NCBI RefSeq assembly: GCF_004379255.2
Contig: NC_056052.1
Location: forward strand, 9,417,708 to 9,481,707
Source of the DNA: Salvia splendens
Lineage: Eukaryota > Streptophyta > Magnoliopsida > Lamiales > Lamiaceae
Direction of reading: 5' to 3'
Length of the DNA stretch: 64,000 nt
The translations under genes and the position numbers were made by a program. The stretch's first letter is position 1; the number at the start of each line of letters is the position of its first letter. The notes beneath the pieces were generated by a model. It did not search any database and was not told the DNA's origin. It worked only from the letters and a program-made list of their open reading frames with translations. Positions 1 through 10,006 of the stretch are shown piece after piece.

Positions 1-1
1 G

Positions 2-1672
2 ACCAGGAAATCGAAAAGGAAATCCACTGAATCCCCACTTCCTCGATCTCCCAAGGTACCATCCGCTGCGGAGCCTGAGGATCCTGCTGGATCTAGTGAC
101 TTGGAGGAAGAACAAGAGGAGGAGCTCAACTTTGAGCCGACAGAGATCTGGATTACAAAAGGACTGCTAGACGAAATGAGGAAGTTTGACGACCCGAAAC
201 GCGCATCCATGTACAGGGAGAAGAGTGCCCAGGGCAAGTACGCTAAGTCTGGAAAAATGTACAGCTCATCGGAGCTCAAGCAGATCGATTGCAACGATGA
301 ATTCCGAACTTATATTGATGCAATTGGCTTTGATTGGTTACTCAAGCACAGCACTACCGAAGTTCCAATCGACCTAGCAAGGGAATTCTTCTCCACCTTT
401 CGATTTAAGTCCACCACCGATCTGGATGCCGACTCCATCAAATTCCGGCTTTTCAATGAGGAGAATGTGATGAGCATCCGTGAGTGGACACTCCGAATGG
501 GATTGCTTACACGTACCGAGGATGATGAAAACCTGTGGAATGAGAGGATGGTGGGTCCGCCGAAGCTGATGCCGGGATTCAAGGCGCAGAACGCATGGAA
601 ATTTGTGGCTCACCCGAGAGTAGGACAGTTCAAGACCAGTGTCTCAAAGGCCCACCATATTGAGAACAGGGTCCTTCGTTTCGCCCAGACCTTTATTAGC
701 TACAACTTGATGGGCACCGCCAACAATGCCCTGAAGACCCCCGACTTGTACTTTACTTGGTGCATGACCAAGGGAGTACGTGTTCACTTGGGCTACTGGT
801 TAGCCCAAGCCTGCCATCAAGTAACAGCCAACCCTTCTCGACACCTTTACACATGCCACCTTCTAGGGGCTTACCTGCAACGCAACGTTATTATGAAGAT
901 CCACAAGTCCTGCAGAGAAGTAAAGATGTGTTTACCCCCGGAGGTTTTCAACGTGGACTACTTTTTCAATAAGGGGCTGCTCATTACACAGGGAAGGGAC
1001 GTGTGCTTTTACGAGGTAGGTAAGTCGGAGGGGCAGATGAAGCAGGAGCCTGAGATGGTGGAAGCGAAGGATACTGCTGACATGGAAGCAGGAGCTGGGT
1101 TTGAAGTAGAAGAAGTGAGGAAGGAAATTGGATGGATGAGGTCAGAAATGAAGATGGTTCGAGAGGAGATAGTGGCCCTTCGGGGTAAAGGTAGGGACAG
1201 TGTTGAGGTTGAAAGAGTCAGAAAGTTAATTGAGGAGGTGAAGAATGAGGTAGAGAATGTGAGGAAGGAGGTAATCGGTGTAAGAAAAGAAGTGACGGAA
1301 ATACGGAAGGAAATGGGGAAAGGTAGAGATGAGGTCGTAGCCCTGAAGGGGCGTATCACCGACCTAGTAGCAGAATCGTCACGGCACTCCGACAAAATGG
1401 CGGAGGGTATCTCAGTAATGATGACAATGGCGAAGTGGCTTAGAGCAAGGCTCCCAGAGACACCGAAGGAACTTCCTGGACCTAGTGGCGGTTCCAAGAC
1501 GCCGGGTCAAGGGAGTCTATCTATCCAGAAGCCGCCGCAAGCCCCAAGGCCTCAGACCACCCCATCTTCCTCCAGGCCCGTGATTTTGAAGAAAACCGTA
1601 CCCCGACCAGCTGAGGAGCAGAAGGAAACGCCGGAGTCACCGGCACGAAAGAAAGCTAAAGTGACCCAATAG
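2..1672 (+). CDS. Athila/Tat-type retrotransposon extra ORF, 5' end outside the window
   Basis: The frame is open from the left edge, so the N-terminus is missing; the first start-like codon inside it (101) is only TTG. About 557 residues are visible. The N-terminal half carries the block seen in plant 'putative plant transposon proteins' of Athila/Tat elements, with an FxSTFRFKSTTDLD-like stretch and an SIREWTLRMGLL motif. The C-terminal half (roughly codons 375-475) is a long K/E-rich coiled coil with EVRKEI/VRKEV heptads. The tail is proline- and serine-rich and ends in a basic RKKAKV motif that could be a nuclear signal. A long non-coding stretch, a purine-rich tract and an LTR follow, so this is the 3'-most ORF of an element whose gag-pol lies to the left. 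Its function is unknown in the family. A second, broken copy lies at 4679-6835 on the other strand. Confidence 0.75.
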   Translation, partial: TRKSKRKSTESPLPRSPKVPSAAEPEDPAGSSDLEEEQEEELNFEPTEIWITKGLLDEMRKFDDPKRASMYREKSAQGKYAKSGKMYSSSELKQIDCNDEFRTYIDAIGFDWLLKHSTTEVPIDLAREFFSTFRFKSTTDLDADSIKFRLFNEENVMSIREWTLRMGLLTRTEDDENLWNERMVGPPKLMPGFKAQNAWKFVAHPRVGQFKTSVSKAHHIENRVLRFAQTFISYNLMGTANNALKTPDLYFTWCMTKGVRVHLGYWLAQACHQVTANPSRHLYTCHLLGAYLQRNVIMKIHKSCREVKMCLPPEVFNVDYFFNKGLLITQGRDVCFYEVGKSEGQMKQEPEMVEAKDTADMEAGAGFEVEEVRKEIGWMRSEMKMVREEIVALRGKGRDSVEVERVRKLIEEVKNEVENVRKEVIGVRKEVTEIRKEMGKGRDEVVALKGRITDLVAESSRHSDKMAEGISVMMTMAKWLRARLPETPKELPGPSGGSKTPGQGSLSIQKPPQAPRPQTTPSSSRPVILKKTVPRPAEEQKETPESPARKKAKVTQ

Positions 1673-1700
1673 ACAGTGCCGCCCAGGTCTGGCTCCCGCG

Positions 1701-1797
1701 GGGGCCAGACCCGAATTGAATCCCCCCCAAAAACCCAAGTAATTTTTACGGGGCCAGACCCGAATTGAATCCCCCCAAAAACCCAAGTAATTTTTAC
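1701..1797 (+). repeat. Tandem duplication, two units of 49 and 48 bp
   Basis: Units at 1701-1749 and 1750-1797 both begin ggggccagacccgaattgaa and end in aagtaatttttac. They differ only in the length of the central C-run. The duplication lies just downstream of the ORF stop. Confidence 0.9.
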
Positions 1798-2443
1798 TTT
1801 TCGTTTTTTGTCTTTTTTTTTTCTTTATGCACCAGCATGCTTCGTGTTTTGTATATGTGTGTTGTACCTTCCCACACATAGCCCAATCTCTGGTCTAAGT
1901 GTGAGAAGGGTTTGTCTGGTCGTTGCCTGTTTTGTTTCTTTTGAGTTGCGCCTTCTCCCACTTAGCCCGATGTTTGGTCTAAGTGTGAGAAGTTCACTTT
2001 GCTTGTTCGTTTTTTTATTTTATTTTATGTTTCTGTCTGATGTGCGCACTTCCCCGTTCCCCCCTTCACTAGGTTAGCTTGGGGACAAGCTCGAGTGAAG
2101 TGGGAGGGGGGGGGAGTAAGTGTGGTGTTTGTTTGTGTCTTAGAGTTTTTAGGTTGTGTGTTTCGCATGAGCTAGTGAAATAATAAGGCAGGTTTCCCTT
2201 AGTGAGAGCGAATGAAGAGAGAACGCATGTCAACTTTGACACCTTCTTCCTTAATAAACTAAAAGCGGTCTGAATGAAGTTAGGACGATGGAAAAAAGCC
2301 TTAGATAGCCTAGCTGTGCAGCCCTACTATAAGAGCGAGTTACAAGCCTAAACACTTTTTGTGCTAACAAGTAAAATGGGCTGCCACTCGGTGCTTAGGG
2401 AGTAGAGTATAAAGGAGAAAAAAATGGGTTATGGAGGTATAAG

Positions 2444-2546
2444 CTGGACGAAGTCCAGAAAAATGAGGTATAAGCTGGACGAAGTCCAGGGGAGGAATAA
2501 AAAGATGAAAAGATAATTTTGGAGGAATAAGCTGGACGAAGTCCAG
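2444..2546 (+). repeat. Three copies of a 15-bp hairpin (CTGGAC-GAA-GTCCAG)
   Basis: Identical copies at 2444-2458, 2475-2489 and 2532-2546 each form a perfect 6-bp stem with a GAA loop. Each is preceded by 'taag' or 'ataag' in purine-rich DNA. They sit in the non-coding 3' region of the retroelement. Confidence 0.85.
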
Positions 2547-3068
2547 AGAGAAAAAAAGAGGAAAACAATCCCAACGGCAGGAAGCAATTGCATCCCGACC
2601 CAGGAAATCAAAAAAAAGGGGGGGGAAAGAGAGAAGTAAGAAGGAAAAAAACTCTCATAACCCGACGCATCAGTGGTATAACTTTAACTGTGGAGCGTTT
2701 TGATCCTAACATCCCTGGTGAGGAATGAGTGATCAAGCGAACCTAACAGCTGGGGAATCAATAGGCTATCTTGACGACTGGCGGATCGTTTAGGTCGAAG
2801 AGGGAAGGGGGAGGATTTGAAGACTGTAAACGATCGGATTGAAATTAAGCTTGTGGGGACGGTTGCCTAAAAATTTAAACTAGTTCATGCTTATCTGTCA
2901 TGTTTGTTGTGTTTTGTTTGTGTGTTGTTTTCTTTCATGAGTCTGTAATTGTCTAGGTCTAGGAGTTTTTTTTAGAATCATAATTGGGAACCGTGCATTG
3001 AATTCGCCTTATGTCATTTTTTTTGTCTTTCATGCTTGAGGACAAGCATGGTTTAAGTGTGAGCAGTT

Positions 3069-4520
3069 TGATAAGGCTAATTTCATGCATAGGTCTAGGG
3101 CTTTAATTCGTAAAATTTCATGCATAGGTCTAGGGCATTGATAAGGCTATTTAAGCCAGGTGTGTGAAGATTTTCGCCAGGTCCAGCGAAGGAGGAAGAC
3201 AGTTGCGTGGACCTAGGAAGAAGGCGAAAGAATGGACATTATGCGGAAAATTGCTCGACGGAGGAAGCCTCAGAGTTGAAGGGTAGAATAGAGATTTCTA
3301 CGAAGACTCTAGAAGGCTATGTCCGCGTCTATAAAAGGGAGAAGCATGCACGCTGGAGGGACCTTCTCGGTGGAGGCCTCACTAACAGCCTGTAGCTTAG
3401 TTCATTTTTCACACAGTTGGGTTCTAATTCGTGGGAGATTCAGGGTTCGCACTGGGGGTTTGCATTTAGTTTTCGAGCTAGTATTTGTGGGTTGTAACAC
3501 CGTCCTTCTATGTGGGCGAAGAAACAATTTGTTTTCCGTTTTCGTTTCCGCTGAATTTGCCAAGCTTCGCTGTTCGAAGCTTGGTCCTCTTTAATTTCTG
3601 GATATTTCTCTGTTTAATGCAAGTTTAGTTTTCGTTTATGCCGATTGAGTTTATTTCTGTTGGTTGAATGTGTTTATTTGAATTCTGGAGTTGGATTGTT
3701 GGAGTTGGATTGTTTTCTGAATTTATTGCAGGTTGATGGTTAGATCTGGGAGAATGGGGTGTGTTTGCGGACGAATCGGAGTGTTGTCTTGCTGATGTTG
3801 TTAGATTGTCTATAGTTTTTGGAATTCGGAGTCGATCGTTGTAGATCTGTGAATCTGGAGTTATGGAGTTGATTACGGCTGTTGTTGGGTTCGGATTGCT
3901 TGGATCCGGAGTGGATTAAGTATCCGACGTAATCTGAACAGAGTTGGTTTAATTTTTATGCCTAGCTTACGTGTTTTCATTTCATTCCATCAAGTTTACG
4001 TAGATCTGAGTTATTTCCGGTTAGTTGCAAGTTTCCGATGACCGGACTTCTATATTCTGTTCGAATCCAGGTATGTGCTCTGTTTTCTGCATTTGCGCAT
4101 CTGAATCTGCTAGGAAATTGCATGAGATGTCAGTGGGAGCATTAGTTTGTTATCTGCAGCTTTTACCGTACTTGATAAATCTGGAGCCATGGTCCCCACT
4201 GTTTTACTTCTTTTGTCTAGTCGTAATTAGTTAGTCGTTACACGCTCTAGGAAGTAATTGTTTCATTGATTGATGTCTGATTTTATAAGTTTTCTGTGTC
4301 CTAGGTCTAGCAGTTAAATTCCGTGCCTAGGTCTAAAGTTAGGTAAAGTTCTCAACCCTTTAGCGTGGCAGCAGCCGCTTGTCCCAAGGTCTCTTGACAC
4401 TACCGTACGAATCCATCTCTGTGGGATCGACCCCACTTCCCTATACTAATTCATAGTATTCGGGTTGAAGGATTTATTTTTGAAGGGGAGGCGAGTGTGT
4501 CCAACGACAAAAACACTACA
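3069..4520 (+). mobile_element. 3' LTR of the Athila/Tat-like element (right end approximate)
   Basis: The proposed start TGATAAGGCTAATTTC follows the purine-rich tract, as in Athila/Tat LTRs. The first 70 bp contain a short direct repeat (atttcatgcataggtctagg at 3080 and 3115; ttgataaggcta at 3068 and 3138), so a start at 3139 is also possible. A TATA box lies at 3330-3337. Near the right end is a CTGTGGGATCGACCC-like motif that also occurs, inverted, in the solo LTR at 22468-23959, which supports the orientation. The right boundary (…cactaca, 4520) is inferred from the TG…CA rule only. The matching 5' LTR is outside the window. Confidence 0.6.
3330..3337 (+). promoter_or_regulatory. LTR TATA box
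   Basis: TATAAAAG in the context gtctataaaagggagaagc, about 260 bp into the LTR. It is a typical plant core promoter and probably drives retroelement transcription. The solo LTR further right has the same motif in the equivalent orientation. Confidence 0.6.
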
Positions 4521-4678
4521 ATTCTCTTGAGTTCCTGGACCCAGTGATCCAGGGGATTCAAGGAGCGTGGTGTCTAGACCGAGCTTTTTGTTGATTATCA
4601 CTGAGCACACTTGTCTATCTTATCACGCGAGAGCTAGAGGCAAATATACACAGTACAGTAACCCTGTACAGCAATTCG

Positions 4679-6835
4679 CTAGATCAGCCAAATACACTTC
4701 ACACACCAAAGGAGGTACAATTCCGTCATCGACGTCCTCACTGCAGAGTACGATTGTCCCAATAGGTTGAAATCCAAGAAAAGCTGAACCAGGCGTAGAA
4801 TTTGGTCATTAAAGTGGATGGACCGAGAGAGGGTGGATGCAAATTCCCCTGAGGCAAGGTGAGTTAACTCCGCCCACGCTTCCTGGGGTTCGAATTCCAA
4901 ATGCCTACGGGGAATCCCCCGCTACGCCATTCTGACCCGATCGCATCCTCTAGGCTGCACAATCCCAACCTCACTGTCCACTCGATTAGACTCATACTAA
5001 TTTCCCCTCCAAATAACCAGAAACTGATAGAGACCTCATCTAGGTCCGTTGTGACCCTGAACCTGAAAGTCTTAAAGAACTCCTTCGCGAGCCGAACACT
5101 GACGTTCGGGTTTCCGTTCTCCAACAACCACTCAAATCCTAATGCATGTACATAGGAAAGAAACCGATCGCGGGCTCCTAATTCATCTAAAGAAGGAAGA
5201 TGTAATACCTTCCTGTTTTTCACCTGCTTGCTCCCTTCATCTCTGCTATTGAAAACCTTCTGGAGCTTACTAGAATCAATCAACTTCATGTCCTCCACCA
5301 GATCGTCAGTGAGCTTTACCGTCCATCGCTTGTATCGGAGTCTCTCCCGCAGGAGGATGCAAAAGCTCCCGATGATCGTCTGGGAGTTGTTGCTCATTGT
5401 ACTCCTCATCCTCCATGGATGTATCGCTGTCCGATTCTGATTCTTCGCTGACAGCATACTCGCTATCACTCTGCTCCCGGTGGCTTGGTGGGGTTCCTTG
5501 AGCGGGTTCAGTAAGTACCACTCCTATGTTCACCGCGCGTCGTTTCATTCCGCTGGGTTTCCTTTGCAAAAGGGCCTTCCCTTTTCGCTTTCTCTCGGCT
5601 TGATACCTGGCTTCCTGTCCATCATCCTCTTCTTCCTCTGCTTCGGGTTCCTTTTCAGCTTGTTGTGAAGATTTATCCTGGGCAGTAGGATTGGTCTCTC
5701 CGCTAGTACGGATATCGTTGGTTTCTTGCTCCTCATGGCCTACTGAGAGAGGACGTCGATGACGGAATTGTTCAGACCCTCAGCCATCCCGTCAGCCTCT
5801 TCACCTTGGCCACTTGGTGTCGGAGAGACTTCTCCTGCCTCCACTGCAGTATCCTTTATGTCAGTAGTGGGTAAAGACTTCTCCCCAGGTTTTGTGGGAG
5901 TCGCCCTTTCCTCTTCGCTCAGGATCTCCACCGGATCTGCCTCTGTGTTAGGCTTCGCCTTACTAGCCTCCCACTTGCCCAAGCATCTTTGCGACACTCT
6001 TTGAGGTTTCGATCGTACCCCCTTCTGGTCTCCTTTCAACACTAACTTTCTCTTCACCGCCTTTGGTTTTATTACGGGTGGTACTACTGGTTCCGATGCT
6101 GCCATGCTTGCCACTGTCTCCTTCTGAGCAGTATGCCCCTCACCTGCCCCCTTTTCTTCCTGGGGGGTTTCTGACTTCTCTTATACCCCTCCTCCTACTG
6201 TCCCAGATGTGAGGTCCGACCCCTCAACCATCCCCGGCAGCGTCATCTTCCCTCTGGTTTACTCCATCCAGAATCGCCTAAAATTCTTCGTCCGTCATGA
6301 GGCCCTGTTTCCTGGCCGTCTCATTCAGATCTATGTCCTCTCTCGCCACTCCTTGAGGAATCGGCTCTGCTGTCGGCGTCGTCTCTGTTTCGCCGCCCTC
6401 TTCTTGGGTTTTCTGTTCCTGACTTATCCTCACTTCATGTTCTTCAGGGCTGGAGTCGTAATGGGCAGCGATGGCGTCGAGATCCACCGAATCAGGTTCT
6501 GAGGTCTCCGGTAGCACTGTCGCCAAGGGAGGTTCTTCCTCCGATTGTACTCTGGTATGACTAACCGGCTCAGGCGGAGCTTCTGTGGTTACGGCTCCTG
6601 CGCCCCTCATTTGACCAAAACCGGCCAACGCAGCTGTCCAGTCCCGATTAGGGTCTTGTTGTTGAAGAAACTCCACCATGGCGTCCAAAGAAATCATGGG
6701 CGGCGGTGGAATAGCCGGCGCCGGTGGTTGCTGCTGTGGTGGTGGGCTTGGCGGTCGCTCTTCCGTTGATACTGGAACTTCTTCCCTAAGGATCGGGGTA
6801 GCTTTGACCTTCTTTGCCCAGGCTTTCTTCCCCAT
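4679..6835 (-). pseudogene. Decayed minus-strand copy of the Athila/Tat-type extra ORF
   Basis: Read on the minus strand from 6835, the start MGKKAWAKKVKATP opens a proline-rich region (PPSPPPQQQPPAPAIPPPP). Acidic linker segments follow, and then a block homologous to the + strand ORF at 2-1672 (FLSYVHALGFEWLLE, LAKEFFKTFRFRVTTDLDE, SLIEWTVRLGL). The frame is broken several times: a stop near 6278 and shifts near 6114-6210, 5740, 5550, 5310-5470 and 4880. Homology fades near 4690, so the coiled-coil half found in the + copy is absent. This copy shows the N-terminus that the + copy lacks. It is a relic of a second insertion in the opposite orientation. Confidence 0.7.
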
Positions 6836-8070
6836 GGTTTAGAACTGTGGCTTCTTGAGTGAAAGTGGGTGGTGATTTGTGGAGTGACGGTGGAAAATTT
6901 GTTCGCAGAGAGAAAATTCGAGGGTTTGTGAAGTGAGAAATGAGAGAGACGGTTCAGTTATGGGGGTATAATGGGACGAGCTCAACTCTGCTGCGGTTGC
7001 TGATGCTACCAAGAAGGATGCTTCTTCTTCATCCAAGAAGTAGAGAGGTTGACTACTTCTAATAGAGATGCATTTTAAATTATTTCACTCCACATTTTTA
7101 CTGCTTTGAGTCATTTTACTTTCTATGTTTGTTTACGTTTATCTATTAATAATACATAAGTATGTCCTTTTTTTTATATATATTTCGACTCCTTATTATG
7201 ATGAATATATCAGCTCTGTCTGGTCCTTGTTAAACTAGATCTCAAGTCATTGCTTTTTCCATCAAATTGCAACTTTTGTAAGGTCAAGTTAAAATATCCG
7301 AATAAAATACTAATAAAGTCCACAATTCGTTAAAAAAGGTGTACATAAATGTAGTTCTTAAATGTGATACTATAATTTTAACTTACTCCAATAAAGAATC
7401 CATGTGAAACTGTTGATCCAGCCAAAGCAATTCAAGAATCGTTCTACTCAAATCATACTCTTGAGACAAGAAGAAAGTAAAGAAGGCATAAGCATCAATT
7501 CTTCAACAGTGGTAGATTGTAAAGTGAAAGCATGAAACTAGTATCTACTCTTTCTCCATTCTACTGTCATTTCCAATATCCATTCCCTCTAGTCTAGTAG
7601 TATATTTTTCATTAGAACAATTCTAATTATACATATTATTTGTTATAACAAGCATTAATTAAAATAAAACTACATGTGGTCTCTACTATTAGTGGTCTCT
7701 TAATACATGGAATGTCCTCCCAATAGTATTATTTGGGACTGTAAAACTTAATATCCCTATTAATAATGCAATAAATTCATATTAATTATAAGGATTTTTG
7801 TTAAGGTTGGGTGACATAATTTTTATAGTATCACATTCCAGACGCATTGAATGGTTCTCGGTTAATTTAACTGTAAATCGCTAAGTGTATCGGTTTAGAT
7901 TTTTAAAAGTACTACTACAAAAATTAATTTTATCACATCATTCATTCATTGTTTTATTAGAAATTAAAAAGAATGAAAACTAAAAATAAGATATATTCAT
8001 TACATGGGCTTCAACTAAACTTTCGTCTAATCAACATCTAAACTTTTGATTCAATATAAATATGAGTATT
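6836..8070. other. AT-rich intergenic DNA
   Basis: About 1.2 kb of AT-rich DNA with no convincing ORF, terminal repeats or LTR ends. It separates the decayed retroelement ORF from the 5' region of the PPR gene and probably contains that gene's promoter. I could not place a promoter with confidence. Confidence 0.4.
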
Positions 8071-8274
8071 CACTTTTAAAATGGTAGCCCAAGTATATAA
8101 CTACTACTTAGATAAACCCAAAACCTTAAATCCTCATTTTTATTTTAAAGCCCAAACACAAATTTACCTTTCTTCCTCACCCGCCGATCGAGTCGCACCG
8201 TGCGGGAAGCTCAGACCAACACAGGTTTCTCCGCCTCGACGCTGCTCTCAACCTTCTCTCACACTCTGATTCCG

Positions 8275-8907
8275 GTACAAGCTGAATGAATTTTTAATTT
8301 CAATTTCTGCTGGCGGATTATCTAAACAAATGCCTCACTTTATTTTTGCTTCTGATGATATTGCATAAATTTTCCCGAAGGGGCTATACATTTTTTTAAT
8401 TTTAATATTTCTGTAGTTGCAAAGTAAGAATTCGATTCAAAATTTTTAGGAATTTGAAATGTCTTATTTCTGAGCTGTGACTACAAAAATTTCTGCACCT
8501 TAGAATCAGAGTGATTTCCAGATTTTGGTTTCTAAGAATTGGCGGTTCACTAAGTTTTAAATTTATCAGTTCTTTGTGACTGTTATCGTTTATATCAATA
8601 GCTAGGATATTGATTTCCATATTTTGTTTTTAAATTGCAACTCTGTAAATTCAAGTGATTCCATCTCAGAACAAATAACTTTAATCAAGCCTACTTAGGT
8701 CTGTGTTGATGAAGTAATAGAATTTCTTCTTTTTTCGCTCTTTAGATTTGGCCAAGGCAGTTTTAGAGAACCACAGTCAAAATCTATCTCGTTGCACTTG
8801 CCAATCATTTTACCTAGATTCTGTGCTGTACTTATTTTATGCATCTTCTTGACATATACTGTTAATAGAGTTTGTTTTTTCCTATTTTTCTGTGCAAGTG
8901 AAAACAG
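8275..8907 (+). other. Probable 5'-UTR intron of the PPR gene
   Basis: A GC-richer stretch at about 8165-8274 looks like a 5' UTR exon and ends at a plausible donor (ccg|gtacaag). The acceptor aaaacag at 8907, preceded by a T-rich tract, lies 18 bases before the ATG. Splicing here is inferred from sequence signals only. Confidence 0.4.
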
Positions 8908-8925
8908 GTTGAGGTGTTTAATACC

Positions 8926-9747
8926 ATGAGTGTGAGATGGCCAAGGTTTTTGACACCAACTTATCTCTCACAGCTAATACGTAGCCAGAGAAACCCATTA
9001 AAGGCTTTGGATATTTTCAATGAAGCTAAGACTAGGTATCCAAGTTACCGCCATAATGGTCCCGTATATGCTACCATGATCAGAATGCTTGGAGGCTCGG
9101 GGAGATTGACTGAGATGAAAGAAGTCGTTAATCAGATGAAAAAGGACTCTTGTGAATGCCAAGATTCGCTCTTTGCCGACATAATCGGAACTTATGCTAG
9201 TGCTGGTTTGTTTGATGAAGCTTTTTCTCTGTTCAATAGTCTTTCTGAATTTAACTGTGTGATATATACAGAGTCTTTTAATACTCTGTTGGAGATAATG
9301 GTGAAGGAATCCAAGCTAGAAACATGTTATCAGTTTTTTGTGGAGAATTGTCATGGTTGGGAGATCAAGTCTCGAGCCCGTCCCTTGAAATTGTTGATGA
9401 CTTCTCTTTGTCAGATGCATCGTTCAGATCTTGCACTGCATGTTTTCCAAGAAATGGGCCATCAGTGGTGCTATCCCGATAGGGATACATATCGGATCTT
9501 GATGAAGGGTTTGTGTGAAGACAAAAGATTTGTTGAGGCAACTCATTTGTTGTATTCTATGTTTTGGAGGGTTTCTCAGAAGGGTTGTGGTTCTGATGTG
9601 TCTGTATACAGAATGCTATTGGAGTCTCTATGTGACAATGGACACGCTGGTCCTTTCGTCGGGGATACTTTCAAGAACACTTCATCACTAACATCGAATT
9701 TGATTTCTGTTCGACGCACGTCAGCATATGACTTCTGCCTATCTTGA
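8926..9747 (+). pseudogene. EMB3101: Truncated pentatricopeptide-repeat protein gene (At1g05600/EMB3101-like), fused to transposon sequence
   Basis: The ATG at 8926 gives MSVRWPRFLTPTYLSQ, which matches the start I recall for the Arabidopsis EMB3101 family. The next 240 or so residues show P-type PPR helices in tandem: VYATMIRMLGGSGRLTEM, SFNTLLEIMVKESKLE, LLMTSLCQMHRSDLA, TYRILMKGLCEDKRFVEA and VYRMLLESLCDNGHA. Family members are about 500 residues and are expected in organelles, binding RNA. Homology stops exactly at 9650; from 9651 the DNA is reverse-strand integrase sequence of a Ty3/gypsy element. The frame runs on by chance for about 32 codons to a stop at 9745-9747. The missing C-terminal half was not found elsewhere in the window. 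The coding part upstream of the break has no frameshift, so the loss may be recent. Confidence 0.8.
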
Positions 9748-9970
9748 GCTTCCTTGATCCTTGCGCGGATTTGACGCACAATTTTGGTCATTTCCTTTAT
9801 AGCGTCGGGTCCTAACATCTTCCTCTCGCCAACTTCATCCCAATAGAGTGGGGATTGACACTTCCTACCATACAAGGCTTCATACGGAGCCATATCGATA
9901 TTCGCTTGGTAGCTATTGTTGCAGGCGAATTCAACCAACTGTAGAACAGTTTCCCAACTTTCCCCTCGAT
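9651..9970 (-). mobile_element. Ty3/gypsy (Tekay-like) integrase C-terminal fragment
   Basis: Minus-strand translation gives the end of the integrase core and its linker (VEFACNNSYQANIDMAPYEALYGRK, RIKEAQDRQKSYADVRR, IKFDVSDEVFLKVSPTKG). It abuts the PPR gene at 9650 on one side. On the other side, at 9970, it joins a 36-bp piece of LTR end. The same integrase stretch reappears at 10172 onwards, so this is a duplicated, displaced piece of the element. Confidence 0.8.
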
Positions 9971-10006
9971 TTAAATAAAGGTCATACAAAAATTTGGGAT
10001 GTTACA
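9971..10006 (-). repeat. 36-bp LTR terminus of the Tekay-like element
   Basis: These bases match the last 36 bp of the LTR ending at 19790 and finish in gggatgttaca, the inverted LTR start (TGTAACATCCC on the minus strand). The inverted polypurine tract (tccttcccctctt) follows directly at 10007. The rest of the 3' LTR is missing. Confidence 0.8.

Larger units (their letters stand above)
1673..3068 (+). other. 3' non-coding region of the Athila/Tat-like element
   Basis: About 1.4 kb without a credible gene lies between the ORF stop and the LTR. It holds a 49/48-bp tandem duplication, three short perfect hairpins, G-runs near 2100-2116 and 2618-2626, and T-rich tracts. It ends with the family-typical 'gaggacaagcatggtttaa' stretch just before the LTR, which serves as the polypurine-tract region for plus-strand priming. 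Long spacers like this between the extra ORF and the 3' LTR are usual in Athila/Tat elements. Confidence 0.6.

Noticed and set aside
1009..1497. 162-codon minus-strand frame opposite the coiled-coil region
   Set aside because: Serine- and phenylalanine-rich shadow caused by the repetitive GA-rich coding sequence on the + strand.
8081..8269. 62-codon frame (MVAQVYNYYLDK…) upstream of the PPR gene
   Set aside because: No similarity to anything known; it overlaps the probable 5' UTR exon and is likely open by chance.
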